Shown: positions 1 through 10,691 of the stretch, piece by piece
How the letters are laid out: each line of letters opens with the position of its first letter
Numbering within the stretch: the stretch's first letter is position 1
Source: Craspedostauros australis
Taxonomy: Eukaryota > Bacillariophyta > Bacillariophyceae > Mastogloiales > Achnanthaceae
Reading direction: 5' to 3'
DNA: 64,000 nt
Assembly (NCBI GenBank): GCA_026770025.1
Contig: JAMXDE010000014.1
Coordinates: 1,860,001-1,924,000 of the forward strand
Made by a program: the position numbers and the translations under genes
Notes under the pieces: generated by a model
The model's database searches: none
What the model saw: the letters and a program-made list of their open reading frames with translations, nothing else
What the model was told of the DNA's origin: nothing

Positions 1-225
1 CAGGCGTTCGTCATTGAAGGCCACATGGCATGCCACCATGGCGACGCCGTCCGAGCAGACGGCCGCCACGATCAACGGGGCGGCCGCGATGAAGGGATCC
101 CTTTGACCGTTGTTGGCGGTCCCGGCTGTTGCTGCTGCGCCGCTGTTTGCGAGCACAGCAGTCGAAGTGCAGGTCGATGCTAGCGCCGTCAGCGTCAAAA
201 GCAACGCCGCTCTGTAATGCATCAT
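1..225 (-). CDS. Secreted or organelle-targeted protein, 5' end only
   Basis: The reading frame opens at ATG 225 and stays open for 75 codons to the window edge, so the C-terminal part is missing. Residues 1-26 look like a signal peptide: a short polar start (MMHYR), a Leu/Ala/Thr-rich core and small residues ending near AVLA-NS. The next part is hydrophobic and Ala/Val-rich (FIAAAPLIVAAVCSDGVAMV). That style of strand is seen in proteasome-like Ntn hydrolases, but this is only a resemblance and I do not assign the family. The second ATG (222) is an equally good start. The gene diverges from the CCDC6-like gene at 867. Confidence 0.55.
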   Translation of the reverse strand, partial: MMHYRAALLLTLTALASTCTSTAVLANSGAAATAGTANNGQRDPFIAAAPLIVAAVCSDGVAMVACHVAFNDERL

Positions 226-866
226 GGTTCGTTTCACTTGCGCATGAGCGTTTGTTGTTGCACGTTTGTCGCCACGAGCATCGTCGCCTGTTACGTTTGC
301 ATGAAAGATGCAACCACTTCCACAGGAGGAGACTCGGCGAGAGATCCCACGCGAGATGCGGATCCGCAACGATGGATGCAAGAAGATGCCGTGATCGTGA
401 CTGATGCGTGGTCCCGTGACTGAAAGATCCCACCCTTCCCCGTGTCGCCGATGGAGTTCTTGTTGACACCTCGGTGAAGAACAAGGCGAGCAAAGCACGC
501 ACAGAACAAGTGAGGACGAAATGGGAAGCCATCACCAAGACAGGGAGAGAGAGAACAAGACAGAACGGAATCTGCGAACACCGCCTCAAGCCTCCGCACT
601 TCAGCGGTTCAGCGGTTCAACACCCGCGTGAATCAACAACAGAAGATCAACGACCTCAAAGAAGCCTCACATCAAACATTGCGCATCACACATCACACAT
701 CACACAACACTCAAGCGGCAGCGCATACTTGGAATAATAGAAGAACATTCAGTATAGCACCACTCCACGCTGCTCTCTCCCGCATCCGCGTTCACCAAGG
801 ACGACACTACGAAAGCCACCCAAAGCCACCCACGCCAACACCAACACCAAAACGAACAGAAACACA
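226..866. other. Divergent intergenic region
   Basis: This spans the 5' sides of two divergent genes. It contains a short TCACACA-type repeat around 668-712 and no credible ORF or RNA gene. Confidence 0.5.
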
Positions 867-2349
867 ATGAACGCTCCCATCGAAAGCCGTGACACTTCTT
901 CAACCGGAGATCAGCACAATCGCATTGCGCCACTCGGGCTGCCCTCGATTCTGTCAACTGGTGCATCGCCAAACAGAACCGCCGCCATCAACGCCGGCCC
1001 CGTGCCAACCGCAGCCACGACTGCAGCCACAGGCACAGCGCCATCGTCCCTTCTGCAAGGACCCCCTCGCCGACACTCGGGAACGTCGCCCTTGCTCGGA
1101 CACAAGATCGCAGGCATGAGCATGAACGTGGGCATGAGCTTGGGTACTGGCAATGGGGCCTCCCCGATCATGGGCCTCGGTGGCAGACATCGTCCCAAAC
1201 GACACACCATCGCCACCACGACGGCGCTCAGCCCGCAGCAGATTCTCACCATCACCACGGCCGGCAGCGGCCACAAGACACCCAGCAGGATGACGGGTCC
1301 CCACAAGACGGGCCTCCTGGGAATGCACCCGCCCAGCATCGTGCACGGCACCGTGGGATCGCCGTTGCTGGCACCCCAAACGCCACCACCCTCGGCGCGC
1401 AACCTCAGCGCCGCCCGCAGTCCTCTGGCCCTGTCCCCCGACCGCCGCCACGCCAACAACTACGAACTGCAACGCGCCGCCGTGGAATCGGCCTACCAAT
1501 CGGAGCGCGCGCGCAACAAGCAGATGGAGGCCAAGGAGGTCGATGCCACGGCGGATCAGCTGCGCTTCATCCTCAAGCAAGAGCGCCAGCGCATGGCCAA
1601 GCAGGCGGGGGATATTGCCAGGTTGAAGCAGGCCGCAGTGCAATGTCAGGTCGAGGCCGAGATCAACGAGGAAGGCCGCATCAACGGTCTCATGCGGCAC
1701 ATGGATACCATCCAGTTAGAAAAGAGCAAGATCGTTGTGGAGTTGGAGCGTGAAGAGGAACTCGTGAGTCGTCTGTATTGCACGTATGTGTGAGCAATGG
1801 GTTGTAACAAGTGTGGGCTGAGAGTTGTGAATCGTACGAATGATGGAGCGAGCCGAGATGAGGAGTTCCCACGCCGTTCGCTCTATTGCCCATCCTTTGC
1901 TACCTCATCTAATTCTGCTTTCATTTTCTTCGTCTCCTTCACTTGCCCTTTCTCTTTCGTCTCATTCTTCCTCGAATCCACGTGTGCTACAAATGCTATT
2001 GTTCTACTCTATTCTGATCCATCAACGCACTCCGCAGCTTGGAAGCACGCTGAAGAAGCTTGAGGAGGTGAGGCGCGAGAAGTCGCAACTGCTGAAGCAA
2101 ATCGAGCATGAAAAGTCGCACCATTCCAATTTGCAGACGGAGCTGGAGGGCATCCAGTCCACATCCACAGAGGATGACGCAGCAGCCGCGCCTCCCGTCA
2201 CAGCCAAAACCAGCACAGCACTGAGCGCAGGCTCATCATCGTTGCTCACCATGGGAACCCTCACGGAGGATCTCGAAGAGGATGAAGAGGAGGATGATGG
2301 CTGTGGCGAGATGGTCGACCTGCCAGACCTGGCTGGAATCCAATCCTGA
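867..2349 (+). CDS. CCDC6-like coiled-coil protein (two exons)
   Basis: Exon 1 is 867-1763 and exon 2 is 2038-2349. The intron (donor GTGAGT at 1764, acceptor CCGCAG) keeps phase 0 and the product is about 402 aa. Residues 1-185 are low complexity (Gly, Ala, Thr, Pro). Residues ~195-350 form a long coiled coil. The stretch EEGRINGLMRHMD ... ELEREEEL joins across the intron to LGSTLKKLEEVRREKSQLL. This reproduces the repeated 'NxLxKKLxxLxxEKxxLExxLExEQE' pattern of the CCDC6 (DUF2046) family. The C-terminus is acidic (EDLEEDEEEDDG). Family members are cytosolic or cytoskeletal scaffolds. A specific role here is not visible. Read-through of the donor meets a stop at 1793, which supports splicing. 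Confidence 0.75.
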
Positions 2350-2550
2350 GCAACTACCAACTCGGTGACGCCATGCTTTACTTGAAGAGCATAGCGAGTG
2401 CCCCGCCACCATCATGTGCCATGCTTGCAATGTAACAACGAGTTCTCCCCACATGTTGCACGAAAAGCGCATGTTGGGAATACTGTAAATGCAGATGACA
2501 TGGCACTACGTAAAAGAGGATCCTGAACATCATCCCATTCTTCTGCATGT

Positions 2551-3108
2551 TCACATTGTGAGCTTTAACCTCCAAAGTTCATCTTCGCACTGCTTGAATT
2601 TTGATAGCTGTGCATCCCAGTCACTCCCCTGCGGAACCTCGCTTCCTGGAGTGGTGGCGTCGACATCATTGCTGCCGTCACTCGCACTCGCATTTGTCTC
2701 CCGCTTGATCTTCTTCCCGCTGGATACAGCCGCCGCTTCTTCATCAAAGGCCTGCAGCACATCTCGTGCCTTCAACGCCCCATCCAGCATGGAGTCCGTG
2801 TTCTTCTTTTGCTCTGTTGCCGTTGCCTCATTCATCATCATTGACAATTTCCCTCTCGCAATCATGGAACCCAACGATCGACCCAACAGGATCGAAGCGT
2901 CGTACGATTCTCGATACCCTGCTTCGAATCCTTCCTGCAAACGTTCTTCTTTGTGCGCGTCGAACGCATCGACGTAACCGATCGTCTTGTGCCGTTCCTC
3001 CATGGCGCGTCGATCAAAATCGTTCAGATCATCGTTGTCCTCATCGTCGCCGTCACCAAAGAAGTCGTCGTCATCATCGTGGGAAGTGTCGATGGGATCG
3101 GTCGTCAT
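2551..3108 (-). CDS. YAE1: Yae1-like protein with deca-GX3 motif
   Basis: A single-exon acidic protein of about 185 aa, starting at the ATG at 3108 (MTTDPIDTSHDDDDD). An in-frame start five codons upstream at 3123 is possible. After an Asp-rich N-terminus comes YVDAFDAHKEERLQEGFEAG followed by YRESYDASILLGRSLGSMIARG. This has the Gly-every-fourth-residue periodicity of the Yae1 N-terminal domain. In yeast Yae1 works with Lto1 as an adaptor that brings the Fe-S protein Rli1 (ABCE1) to the cytosolic iron-sulfur targeting complex, so it supports ribosome recycling. The rest is charged and low complexity. It is transcribed divergently from the lumen protein at 3640. Confidence 0.75.
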   Translation of the reverse strand: MTTDPIDTSHDDDDDFFGDGDDEDNDDLNDFDRRAMEERHKTIGYVDAFDAHKEERLQEGFEAGYRESYDASILLGRSLGSMIARGKLSMMMNEATATEQKKNTDSMLDGALKARDVLQAFDEEAAAVSSGKKIKRETNASASDGSNDVDATTPGSEVPQGSDWDAQLSKFKQCEDELWRLKLTM

Positions 3109-3639
3109 TGTCGTCGTGAGCACAGTTATGTTATCTGCAACGAACTAGTTCTATTCTGAGCATGCGTGTCGTTGCCTGCTGCGATTGCTTCAGCTCTTTC
3201 GATTGATGGTGTGAATCCGAGACGATGTTCTCTCCCCTCCTCTCTTGTATTTTGGTTTGGTCTTGGCAACATCTTGCGTTCGTTTTGTTTCTTGATGTCC
3301 GTGAATGAATCCTTCCAACAAGACTGAAAGGCAAGAAGAGATCTTTGTGTCATCGGCGCTGATGTCAGAACACATCATCATCGTCAACCCATTTTCTCGC
3401 CATCGTCATCATCGCAACGCAACGCATGGCATGAGTAAGATCGTAGTCGTATTCCGATGCTCCTTCCTTCCGTCCACACATGAACAGAGAAGAAACAATC
3501 AGAGAGATTCGTGCAAAGCACACTTCCACGACACAATCCTGGAAACAACGCAAACACAACTGCCCTGTCTTCTGTTCTTCTTCCCACCGTTCGGTCAGAA
3601 TCGACTCATCCTCCTCGTTCTCGCAACAACCTCCTCATA
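3109..3639. other. Divergent intergenic region
   Basis: This is about 530 bp between the Yae1-like gene (-) and the lumen-protein gene (+). No ORF with coding character was seen. It presumably holds both promoters. Confidence 0.5.
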
Positions 3640-4086
3640 ATGTCTCGACTCTCCCTCTCATTCCTCGCCATCCTCATCGCCCCATCTTCCGTCGTCATGG
3701 GCTGGTCCATCGTTACACCTCTGCAAAAAGCGGCCGCCGTCGCCACCATCTCCGCCGCCATCGCCGGTGCCCCAATGGTCGCCGACGCTCATGACTTCAC
3801 CGGCTCCTACGCTGACGTCAAGCACCCCAACTGCAAGCGGGAAGTCGTCGTCGAAGGCAACGTCGCCACCCTCAAGGGCACGGACGGCACACCAGGCTGC
3901 CCAGCCGATGGTTCCGGCCGGGCCTGGAATCTACCAGGCAAGATCGATGGCGATTCCATCTTCGTCGACTTTTCTCCCAAGGGTGGTCCCAAGGACCTCA
4001 AGGGACTGTGGGAACCATCTCCTGAGCCAGGCATCCGATGGCCAGACAACAACCTCTGGCGTCTCAAGGATGTCAGCAAGGAGTAA
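3640..4086 (+). CDS. Thylakoid-lumen-type plastid protein
   Basis: 148 aa from ATG 3640. The frame is open upstream, but the targeting signal starts here. Three targeting parts are visible. Residues 1-21 are a signal peptide (MSRLSLSFLAILIAPSSVVMG) followed by Trp, the aromatic +1 residue expected for plastid import. A second hydrophobic stretch (AAAVATISAAIAGAP) ends in an AxA-type site (VADA-HDF), typical of thylakoid-lumen transit. The region lacks a twin Arg, so Sec-type transfer is more likely. The mature part is about 95 aa. It contains FTGSYADVKHPNCKREVVV and KIDGDSIFVDFSPKGGPKDL, a small beta-rich fold with two Cys that I believe is conserved in algae and cyanobacteria but cannot name. 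Its function is unknown. Confidence 0.75.
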   Translation: MSRLSLSFLAILIAPSSVVMGWSIVTPLQKAAAVATISAAIAGAPMVADAHDFTGSYADVKHPNCKREVVVEGNVATLKGTDGTPGCPADGSGRAWNLPGKIDGDSIFVDFSPKGGPKDLKGLWEPSPEPGIRWPDNNLWRLKDVSKE

Positions 4087-4541
4087 GGGCGAGACAGAAT
4101 TATTGTGGAGTGGAGTGGAGTCGAGTTGACTGGCATACAATGAACCAGGATGCAGCTGCATCAATGCGCTGCATCATTGCGCTGCATCAAAAGCATTGGA
4201 TCAGCGCGAAAGGAAGCAATGCCAACGCAATGTGGCGCACCATGATGCGAGTACTCTGCAGAGTACTTCCATTCTGCACGAAGACACTGCTCTACCATTC
4301 ACTACTCTGCCATATTCTAAATCGCACCTGCTATGAAGATCCACCTGTTGTACGAGTACAATGCACACTCAGTGAAGATGCTGTCATCCCATAGCACATG
4401 GAAGAGTCTAGTTTCCAGCATCCATACTTGGATTCGCACTGTGACCAACGCAAAGGGCTTCAGAAGTCCTATGCTCCTTAGCTCGTACGTAGCATGCTTA
4501 GTTCTCTGTAATAATAGCTCTCCGAGTACTATCCCAGCATG
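4087..4541. other. Convergent intergenic region with short repeats
   Basis: It holds about 2.8 copies of a 13-bp direct repeat (GCTGCATCAATGC type) at 4155-4190. A perfect 18-bp palindrome lies at 4250-4267 and the word GTACGAGTAC at 4350-4359. No gene was seen. Confidence 0.6.
4250..4267. repeat. Perfect 18-bp palindrome
   Basis: AGTACTCTGCAGAGTACT equals its own reverse complement. It lies in the 3' region between two convergent genes. It could be a transcript-end hairpin or a dyad protein site, and the sequence alone does not decide. Confidence 0.7.
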
Positions 4542-6659
4542 CTACTTCTTCCGTCGGTTGGCCCAAATCTCCGCCAGCTTCTTCTTGCGACGCTCTGCTT
4601 CCTGTTCTGCCTTCAATGTGACAGGGTCTATCGGCATCGGCAAAGTCTTCATTTCAATGCCGCGGATACGATTCAAGGCTTGGCCTACCTCGTAGATTCG
4701 GGGACGGGAAGCGTATCCCACGCTTTCGAACAACATCGCGCTTTGATGCGAATCTCCATGGCTGATGTCTTGCAGGATCGCCACCATGCCGCGCTCATCG
4801 ATTGTCTGCTCCAGCAACTGCAGCAGCTCTCGAACTCCCATCTCCTTCGTTTGTTGCGATGCCGCTTGCAGGATCCACAGCACACAAATGCCACAGCCGA
4901 ACAACTGCTTCTTTCCCAGCAGCTGTTGCAACTTTGACACATCGATGGTGCCATCCTCCTCGTCATCGTCATCGGCACCACCGCCATTGCCGTCCTTACC
5001 ATCATCACTACTGACATCCATGCCGTCGTGCACGATATCCAACACGATACCGTGCCCATTCTCCATCAACGCAAACCCAAGCTTGCCTGCCGAATCCAAA
5101 TACCGACGCGTCACACACCGCGGCGCCGGCGTGCCTTGCCAGTGCAACCGATGCACAACTCCGCGCCCGCCATACTGCACGTGACCGTACGAGAATTGGC
5201 GGCTGATCGATTGGGCCTTGAGTGTGGCGTCCGATGCGACGTATTTGTTCATCAATATCACGTGATGCGGCACATCCAACCAATCCCCGACACCGCCGAC
5301 AACGACGATGGTGGAGATGCCATGCGTGTCATACAAACCGTTGACACGATACAGAAGCGGCGTGATGCTCTCCTCCATCACGAGCGCCCGCATGCGTCCG
5401 TCGCGCGCCATGAAGTTGGCGGCACTGACATCCTCATCGACCAGCATGGCCGAAACGCCCATCTCGATGGCCTCCGTGACGTTGGCGGCCTGTGATGTAG
5501 ATCCCGAGCAATCGGAGCTGGTGAAATGTCGCGTATCCATGGAGTTGGGCAGGTTGGAGATGAAGGCGGAGATGTTGCAATTGTGCACCGATCGTCCATC
5601 CTCGGCACGAATGCAGGTGGCACTACGCACAGCGACGCAGTATTCGCGACCATCGCCAGGTATTTTGGGAAAGACACTGCTGGCGATGGCTTGGAGGATC
5701 GTGGATTTGCCATGGTATCCACCGCCGACGATCAATGTGACGCCGCGTGGAATGATCATTCCGTGAACTGTGATTGCAGATCGCTGTTGTTGTTGTTGTT
5801 GCTGCTGCTGTTTGCCATTATCACTCTGCATCGTATACAGAGCTTCAGGCAAGTGGTGTTGGAACAGCTCGCACATTGGAACGCTCATGGACGTGGACAT
5901 GCTGCTATCTGACGGCGCTTCGAAAGGTATCGCTGGCGGACTTAGCATGGGCGCTTGCGATGCACCGGTTTTGCGTGGCAAGATGCTCCCATCGGCCAAG
6001 AATGCAACCGCATCCATGCTCTCCAATTGCGATCGCATCCGTTCTTGAAAGACGACGCATGCAACATGTTGCAATAGCTGCTTGCAGAAGGAAGCATCGT
6101 TGGTAGATGCCAGCTTGTTCAAGATGACACGAACGCCTTCCAACACTTGTGCTGGATTCATCGTCTCGAGTCTGCTTGGATGGGCTTCCATCTGCAGCGC
6201 GGCTCCCGTCTTGTCCTCATCCATTCCTATAGTCGTTGTTGCGGACGCCGATGCACTCGCCGCCGACAACCACAGACGCAACGTGATATGCAACTGATGA
6301 TCTGCAGAACACCACACATCTGTGCGTTCCAATACGAAGGGGGTCATGGATTGCGATCGCTTGCTCTTCTTGCGTCGCGCACGCTGATTCTGCACGGCGA
6401 CATCGAGCATCTCGACGTGCGGCGATTGGCGTTGCGCATGGGTTGGCAACGAAGTCGCGAGATGTCGTGCCACAAAGTCGGCAAGCGCGATACGCGCCGT
6501 CAATCCCTCCTGCTCGATGCTCGCTTGCGCAATCTCAGCTTGCTCGAGCAATGCCTTCAAGCTGATGCGCGCCTTCACCAGATGCGATGACTGATCGTGG
6601 TGCGACTTTTGAAGTTGTCCTGCCAACGGGTCAGGTATCAGTTCGACGTCCTGCCACAT
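4542..6659 (-). CDS. Predicted ABC-class ATPase (PF09818-like)
   Basis: 705 codons from ATG 6659. The mid-protein Walker A is VGGGYHGKSTIL, the unusual Gly-Gly-Gly-Tyr-His-Gly-Lys-Ser form of the 'predicted ATPase of the ABC class' family. The Walker B/signature part follows as AMLVDEDVSAANFMARDGRM. Further family marks are HGMIIPRGVTLIVGGGYHGK, GRVVHRL-like strands and the C-terminal VGQALNRIRG. A poly-Gln run (about 9) precedes the ATPase core. An acidic insert (DDDDEEDG) lies in the last quarter. The family's usual N-terminus (Asp-Gly-Lys-x-Tyr...Tyr-Lys and Asp-His-x-Gln-Gly-Asp-Pro-Phe-Ala) is absent or only faintly echoed by DPLAG. A 5' exon between 6660 and 6960 may therefore be missing from this model. 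Its substrate is unknown. Proteins of this family are thought to be soluble nucleic-acid or ribosome-related ATPases, and that is inference. Confidence 0.75.
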   Translation of the reverse strand: MWQDVELIPDPLAGQLQKSHHDQSSHLVKARISLKALLEQAEIAQASIEQEGLTARIALADFVARHLATSLPTHAQRQSPHVEMLDVAVQNQRARRKKSKRSQSMTPFVLERTDVWCSADHQLHITLRLWLSAASASASATTTIGMDEDKTGAALQMEAHPSRLETMNPAQVLEGVRVILNKLASTNDASFCKQLLQHVACVVFQERMRSQLESMDAVAFLADGSILPRKTGASQAPMLSPPAIPFEAPSDSSMSTSMSVPMCELFQHHLPEALYTMQSDNGKQQQQQQQQQRSAITVHGMIIPRGVTLIVGGGYHGKSTILQAIASSVFPKIPGDGREYCVAVRSATCIRAEDGRSVHNCNISAFISNLPNSMDTRHFTSSDCSGSTSQAANVTEAIEMGVSAMLVDEDVSAANFMARDGRMRALVMEESITPLLYRVNGLYDTHGISTIVVVGGVGDWLDVPHHVILMNKYVASDATLKAQSISRQFSYGHVQYGGRGVVHRLHWQGTPAPRCVTRRYLDSAGKLGFALMENGHGIVLDIVHDGMDVSSDDGKDGNGGGADDDDEEDGTIDVSKLQQLLGKKQLFGCGICVLWILQAASQQTKEMGVRELLQLLEQTIDERGMVAILQDISHGDSHQSAMLFESVGYASRPRIYEVGQALNRIRGIEMKTLPMPIDPVTLKAEQEAERRKKKLAEIWANRRKK

Positions 6660-7269
6660 GATTCCTTCTGCAAGTACTCCTGGAGGGGTCTGCTCTTGGA
6701 TGTTATTTCCTCAACAAGGAAAGAGAGCCTCCTTCCGGTGTGCAATGTTGGCAATCTACTGTACTATCCTCTACTTCCACCTACAATGGAGTACTCGCAA
6801 TGGTACGCGCTCGTATGGTGCCTCCACTTGTGTGAGATGAAGATCATCAGCAACTTGTGACGTGATGGGTGTTTGCCCAATCAAGGAGATTGCGCTCATT
6901 TTTGTTGGTTGGAGACGAGAAATGCGGGACTCTCTGATTGGTCGTGATTGATTCGACACGGTCGACTAAAACATGATTTCTCATTCGGCGCGCGAGTCGT
7001 GGAGAATGGATCGGAACGTGGAAGTCCAACTCGTCGATTGCGACCTCGCGAACTTGTGTCGAGGCTGATCTTTGGCCCCCACCAGGAGAGAGCATCGCTG
7101 CATGGTGAGGATCGCACACCACTGACGGTAACAACGGCAGCAGAAGTGACCTCTTCGCTTCTCGTTCTAACCGCGCTCCTCTCTATGATTATGTGTATGT
7201 ATGTATGTATGTATGTATGTATGTATGTATGTATGTATGTATGTGTGCGCGGCAATACTAAACTACGAG
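6660..7269. other. Intergenic region with possible 5' exon
   Basis: The minus strand has a 62-codon open frame at 6771-6959 (contains MSAISLIGQTPITSQVAD). It ends near a possible donor and could be an upstream exon of the ATPase gene, but homology is not visible. A tetranucleotide microsatellite lies at 7195-7244. Confidence 0.35.
7195..7244. repeat. (ATGT)n microsatellite
   Basis: About 12 uninterrupted ATGT units, lying just downstream of the stop of the minus-strand kinase gene. Confidence 0.95.
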
Positions 7270-9213
7270 CTATACTATCTTCGGAGAACCTCCGCGACGA
7301 AAGCCGAGCGACCAGCTGCGTCCACCCGACTTGTCCGGTTTCTTGATGGATCCAAAGCCCCCAACCGGCGGCGCGATCTTGGCCTTGCCGCCGGATTTCG
7401 ATTGCGGTTGCGGGGTGAGCGGTGCTCTGTGTTGGAATTTGTCGGGGCTCGCAGCGCTGAATTTGGTGCCGACTGTTTGCGATCTGTTGCTTCGTTTGGG
7501 GGAGACGGGCGACGTGGTCGTTTCGTTGACAATGTCCTCAAGCGATTTCTTGATCGTCTCGAAGCTGGGACGTTGGTCGGGCGAGTCTGCCCAGCAGCTC
7601 TTGATGAGCCACTGGAGATCGATGGGCCAGTTGGCGACGTGAGAATGATCCATCTTGGGCCTTTCTCCGCCAAGGACGACATGCTGCATGTGCTTGCGGC
7701 CTGAGTATCCTTGGAATGGTTTCTCCAAGGCGCAAAGTTCCCAAAGCAGAATACCGAATGAGTACACGTCGACCTTATTGTTGTACGTTTCTCCTTTGGC
7801 CACTGTGGTTGTGATCAGTTCAATTCAATTTCAATTTCAATACAAGTTGAATTGCGTTTGGTGCAGAGCATAGTTCAGTGAGTGTATGTAAGATGGTGAT
7901 AGAGCATTCGTTTCGTTGACAACGTTGTTGTTCGGATGGGTGAGTGAAGGGTTGGGGCATGGATGGGTGAGTGAATGGCCAAGGAATGTGAATGGCAGAC
8001 GTTCGGGGCGAAGCGACGATGATACGCAAGAAAAACGGCGTTGTCTTGTCTGTCTGTCTGTCTGCCTGGTTGTGTTTCAATTTCGGAGTCGACAAGACAT
8101 GATAGCAGCAACCAGCACACGGCGTGGCGAAACAAATAAGCGAGGCGATGCCTGAGATTGCGACGTACCTTCTGGCGCCATGTAGCGCTTTGATCCTGTG
8201 TGGCCCGTCATCTCGTACTTGTCCTCTTCACCTTTGGCCTTCCTGGACTGCTTGAGCTCCGTGCAGAGACCCAGGTCGAAGAGCTTGAGGATGCCCGCGC
8301 TGTCGAAGCCGACGTTGTCGGGCTTGAGGTCGCGGAAGATGAGGTTCATGGAATGAAGGTGGTCCATGGCGTTGGCGATGTCGATCGCGTAGAGCAACCG
8401 CTCCATGAGCTTGAACCTTTGCTTTTCCTTGTAGGAGCTGGACATCCTGCCGAAGATGCCCTTGTGGTCGTTCTCCGCCTCCTTCCGGAGCTTGTTGATG
8501 CGTTCTTCGAGGGTGCCGTTGAGGCGGTCGATAACGATGAAGAAACCGCACTCCTTGGCCTGCGCCACGTTGTTCTCGACGCTGCCGGCCGTGATGCCCT
8601 TGAGACGGATGAAGTTTGGATGATCGATGCTGCCGAGGAAGAATGCCTCGGTGGCGAGGTCCGCTGCTCCATGCTTGAAGGTCTTGACATCCATCTTGAT
8701 CTTCCTCTTGAGGTATTTGACTGCGTACTGGTCCTCCGTGCCGTCTCCCTTGATCGTGCAGGTGTGCACCACCGCGAAGCCTCCTTCGCCCAGCTTGCGG
8801 CCGATGGTGACATCGTCCTCGTTGATTGTGTGGAGGTCTGGTTTGCACTGGAAGACGTTGGAGTCCGTGAGAATGGCTTTGATCTTGTCATGTGCCGCAC
8901 GCCCAGCTGCTCGCGCCGTGCAGGGGCAGATGCGACCGTATGCTGCGCATGCCTGCACGCACTTTTCCGCCAGCGCGCAGTCCTCCGTCTGAGACTTGCT
9001 TGACTTCTGCTTCACATCGCATCCGCATTGATTGTCGCAGTCGCAGTTGGCGCTGTTGCAGGTGTGAGCAGGCATGGCTTTGGAAGTTGGTGTTGGTGCT
9101 GGTGTTGACGTCGGCGTTGACGTTGATGTGGAGGTCGATGCCGAGGCTTCTTCGTTGCACGACGCCTGGTCTGGGCAAGTGTTTGCATAGGTTGCTGTTG
9201 TTGTCGCAATCAT
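7270..9213 (-). CDS. TKL-like protein kinase (two exons)
   Basis: Exon 1 is 9213-8169 and exon 2 is 7802-7270. The 366-nt intron has donor GTACGT and acceptor CCACAG. The split codon restores Val, giving MAPE-VAKGETYNNKVDVYSFG, and the product is 525 aa. Residues 20-50 are Ser/Thr/Pro-rich. Residues 51-98 are Cys-rich (CDCDNQCGCD). The kinase domain runs from ~135 to 430. It has a Gly loop GEGGFAVVH (142-150), Lys166, the catalytic loop FRDLKPDN with Phe in place of His (293-300), DLG in place of DFG (313-315), MAPE (345-348) and CWADSPDQRPSF. The tail is Ser/Pro/Lys-rich. The catalytic Asp and Lys remain, so it should be active despite the HRD and DFG variants. The conserved YSFGILLWEL and RPSF resemble TKL/tyrosine-like kinases. 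Its substrate is unknown. Confidence 0.88.
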
Positions 9214-10691
9214 GGTCGATTTGTGTGCGGAGTCTTCTGTTGTTGTCTGTTGTTGTCTGTTGTTGTCTGTCGTGATGTGCGATGTGTGCTGATGAGTTGC
9301 GTCGTGCGTTCGCTTCTGTGGTGTTCTTGTCTTTTGGCGTCTTTAATTTTATGATCTGATGGGGGCGGCGCCGATGATGTCGGAGAGTGAATGGCACGAG
9401 GGCGAATGGCAAGAGAGAGAGAGGTGGGGGAGGTGGGGACAGGGATGGAAGCAGAGAGAGAGACAGAGAGATGAGGGTTGATGTTCTTGTGTGCTCGCGC
9501 TGCGATGCGCTGAGGTGACATCTTGGTGTTCTTCATCGCATCGCGGCCGCTTTCCCACCAGTTCGTTACCGCCCACAACACGGACAAAGCACGAGCACGA
9601 GTGTTTGTGGTGTGGCACGACTACCTCCATGGCAAACCTTCGCACAAGCCCCTTGCGTGCGAGTGGTATTGCGATCCACGCACGAGCGCAGAGACAGCAC
9701 ACGTTTGATCGCCTCGAGTCGTTGCGTCCCGTTGCGCATTCATCTTCGCGGCTGTGCATGCGCTGCGGTGCTTTGCTCCAATCAGCGCACGCGGCGAATC
9801 ACGCTTCGGGAAACGATTGGGTTGGGGTGTGCCAACAGACTAAATCTGTTCCAAACAGCTTTTGCTCGTTTGCAGGAAAGAACATGACAGCGAAACAACA
9901 CGAAGAACGCCGGAATTAGTCGAGACGGGACAGAATCGTTATCATCGACACTCGCCTCCTCCAATCGAAAAACGCGATCCGCCTCCATCGTGACCCGAAC
10001 CATGAAAAAGCGCTCCGGACAATTTCATGTTTGACACATGTGTTCGAAACGAAAACCGGTTGGACCTGTCTGCCTTCTTTGCCGGAAGCCGGATAAAAGC
10101 CTGGAATCGATTGAAGCAAGCACGTTTATGCCCGATTCGCGGACGCGGGGCAATTGAGACTTCAAGGTGATACTCCAAACAACTGGTATCGATTCACAAG
10201 CACCAATCCCGATTTGTTGGAGGTAGCGGTAGTAATATGATAAATTTTATTATCATACATCCATTTAGTCGTGTTAGTCGATGTGGCGATGTGATGACAA
10301 CCAAGATCGTGACATGTTGCATCCACAACAACACGGCAACACGATGGATGGCGCCAACAACACGCAAGGGGGTCTCGTCATTGATGCTGACCTACCTACT
10401 CTGGTGCATACATATTATATTACGATACCATACTTGGCTACCATACATACAGATACACACCAAAGCATCGCCACCGCAACTGAATCGACTTGGCTTGGCT
10501 TGGATTGGACTGCAGATGGCGCAACTCATTCGTTGCGTCTGCTGAAGTCAAAGTGAGCTCTGCGTCCTCGTACCTATTGTGCGAAAAAGAGAATCCTCGG
10601 CGCCCCTTCTGTTCGACCCGCCCACACAACCAAAATTGCAAGGATAGGTACCGTACTATCACAGCATTGGCTGTGCTGCAAGGCCACGGCG
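9214..10691. other. Large divergent intergenic region
   Basis: This is 1.5 kb between the kinase (-) and the DUF4239 gene (+). Near the kinase start there are three TGTTGTTGTC-type direct repeats (about 9237-9271). Purine-rich GAGAGAG and GGTGGGG tracts lie at 9414-9472. Nothing with convincing coding character was found on either strand. Confidence 0.5.

Noticed and set aside
7195-7244. CRISPR-like or coding reading of the ATGT tract
   Set aside because: It is a simple microsatellite. The MYVCMYVC peptides are an artefact of the 4-bp repeat.
9491-9919. 142-codon plus-strand frame in the 9.2-10.7 kb interval
   Set aside because: No ATG-based domain, low-complexity composition and overlapping frames of equal quality. 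It is chance openness in an intergene.
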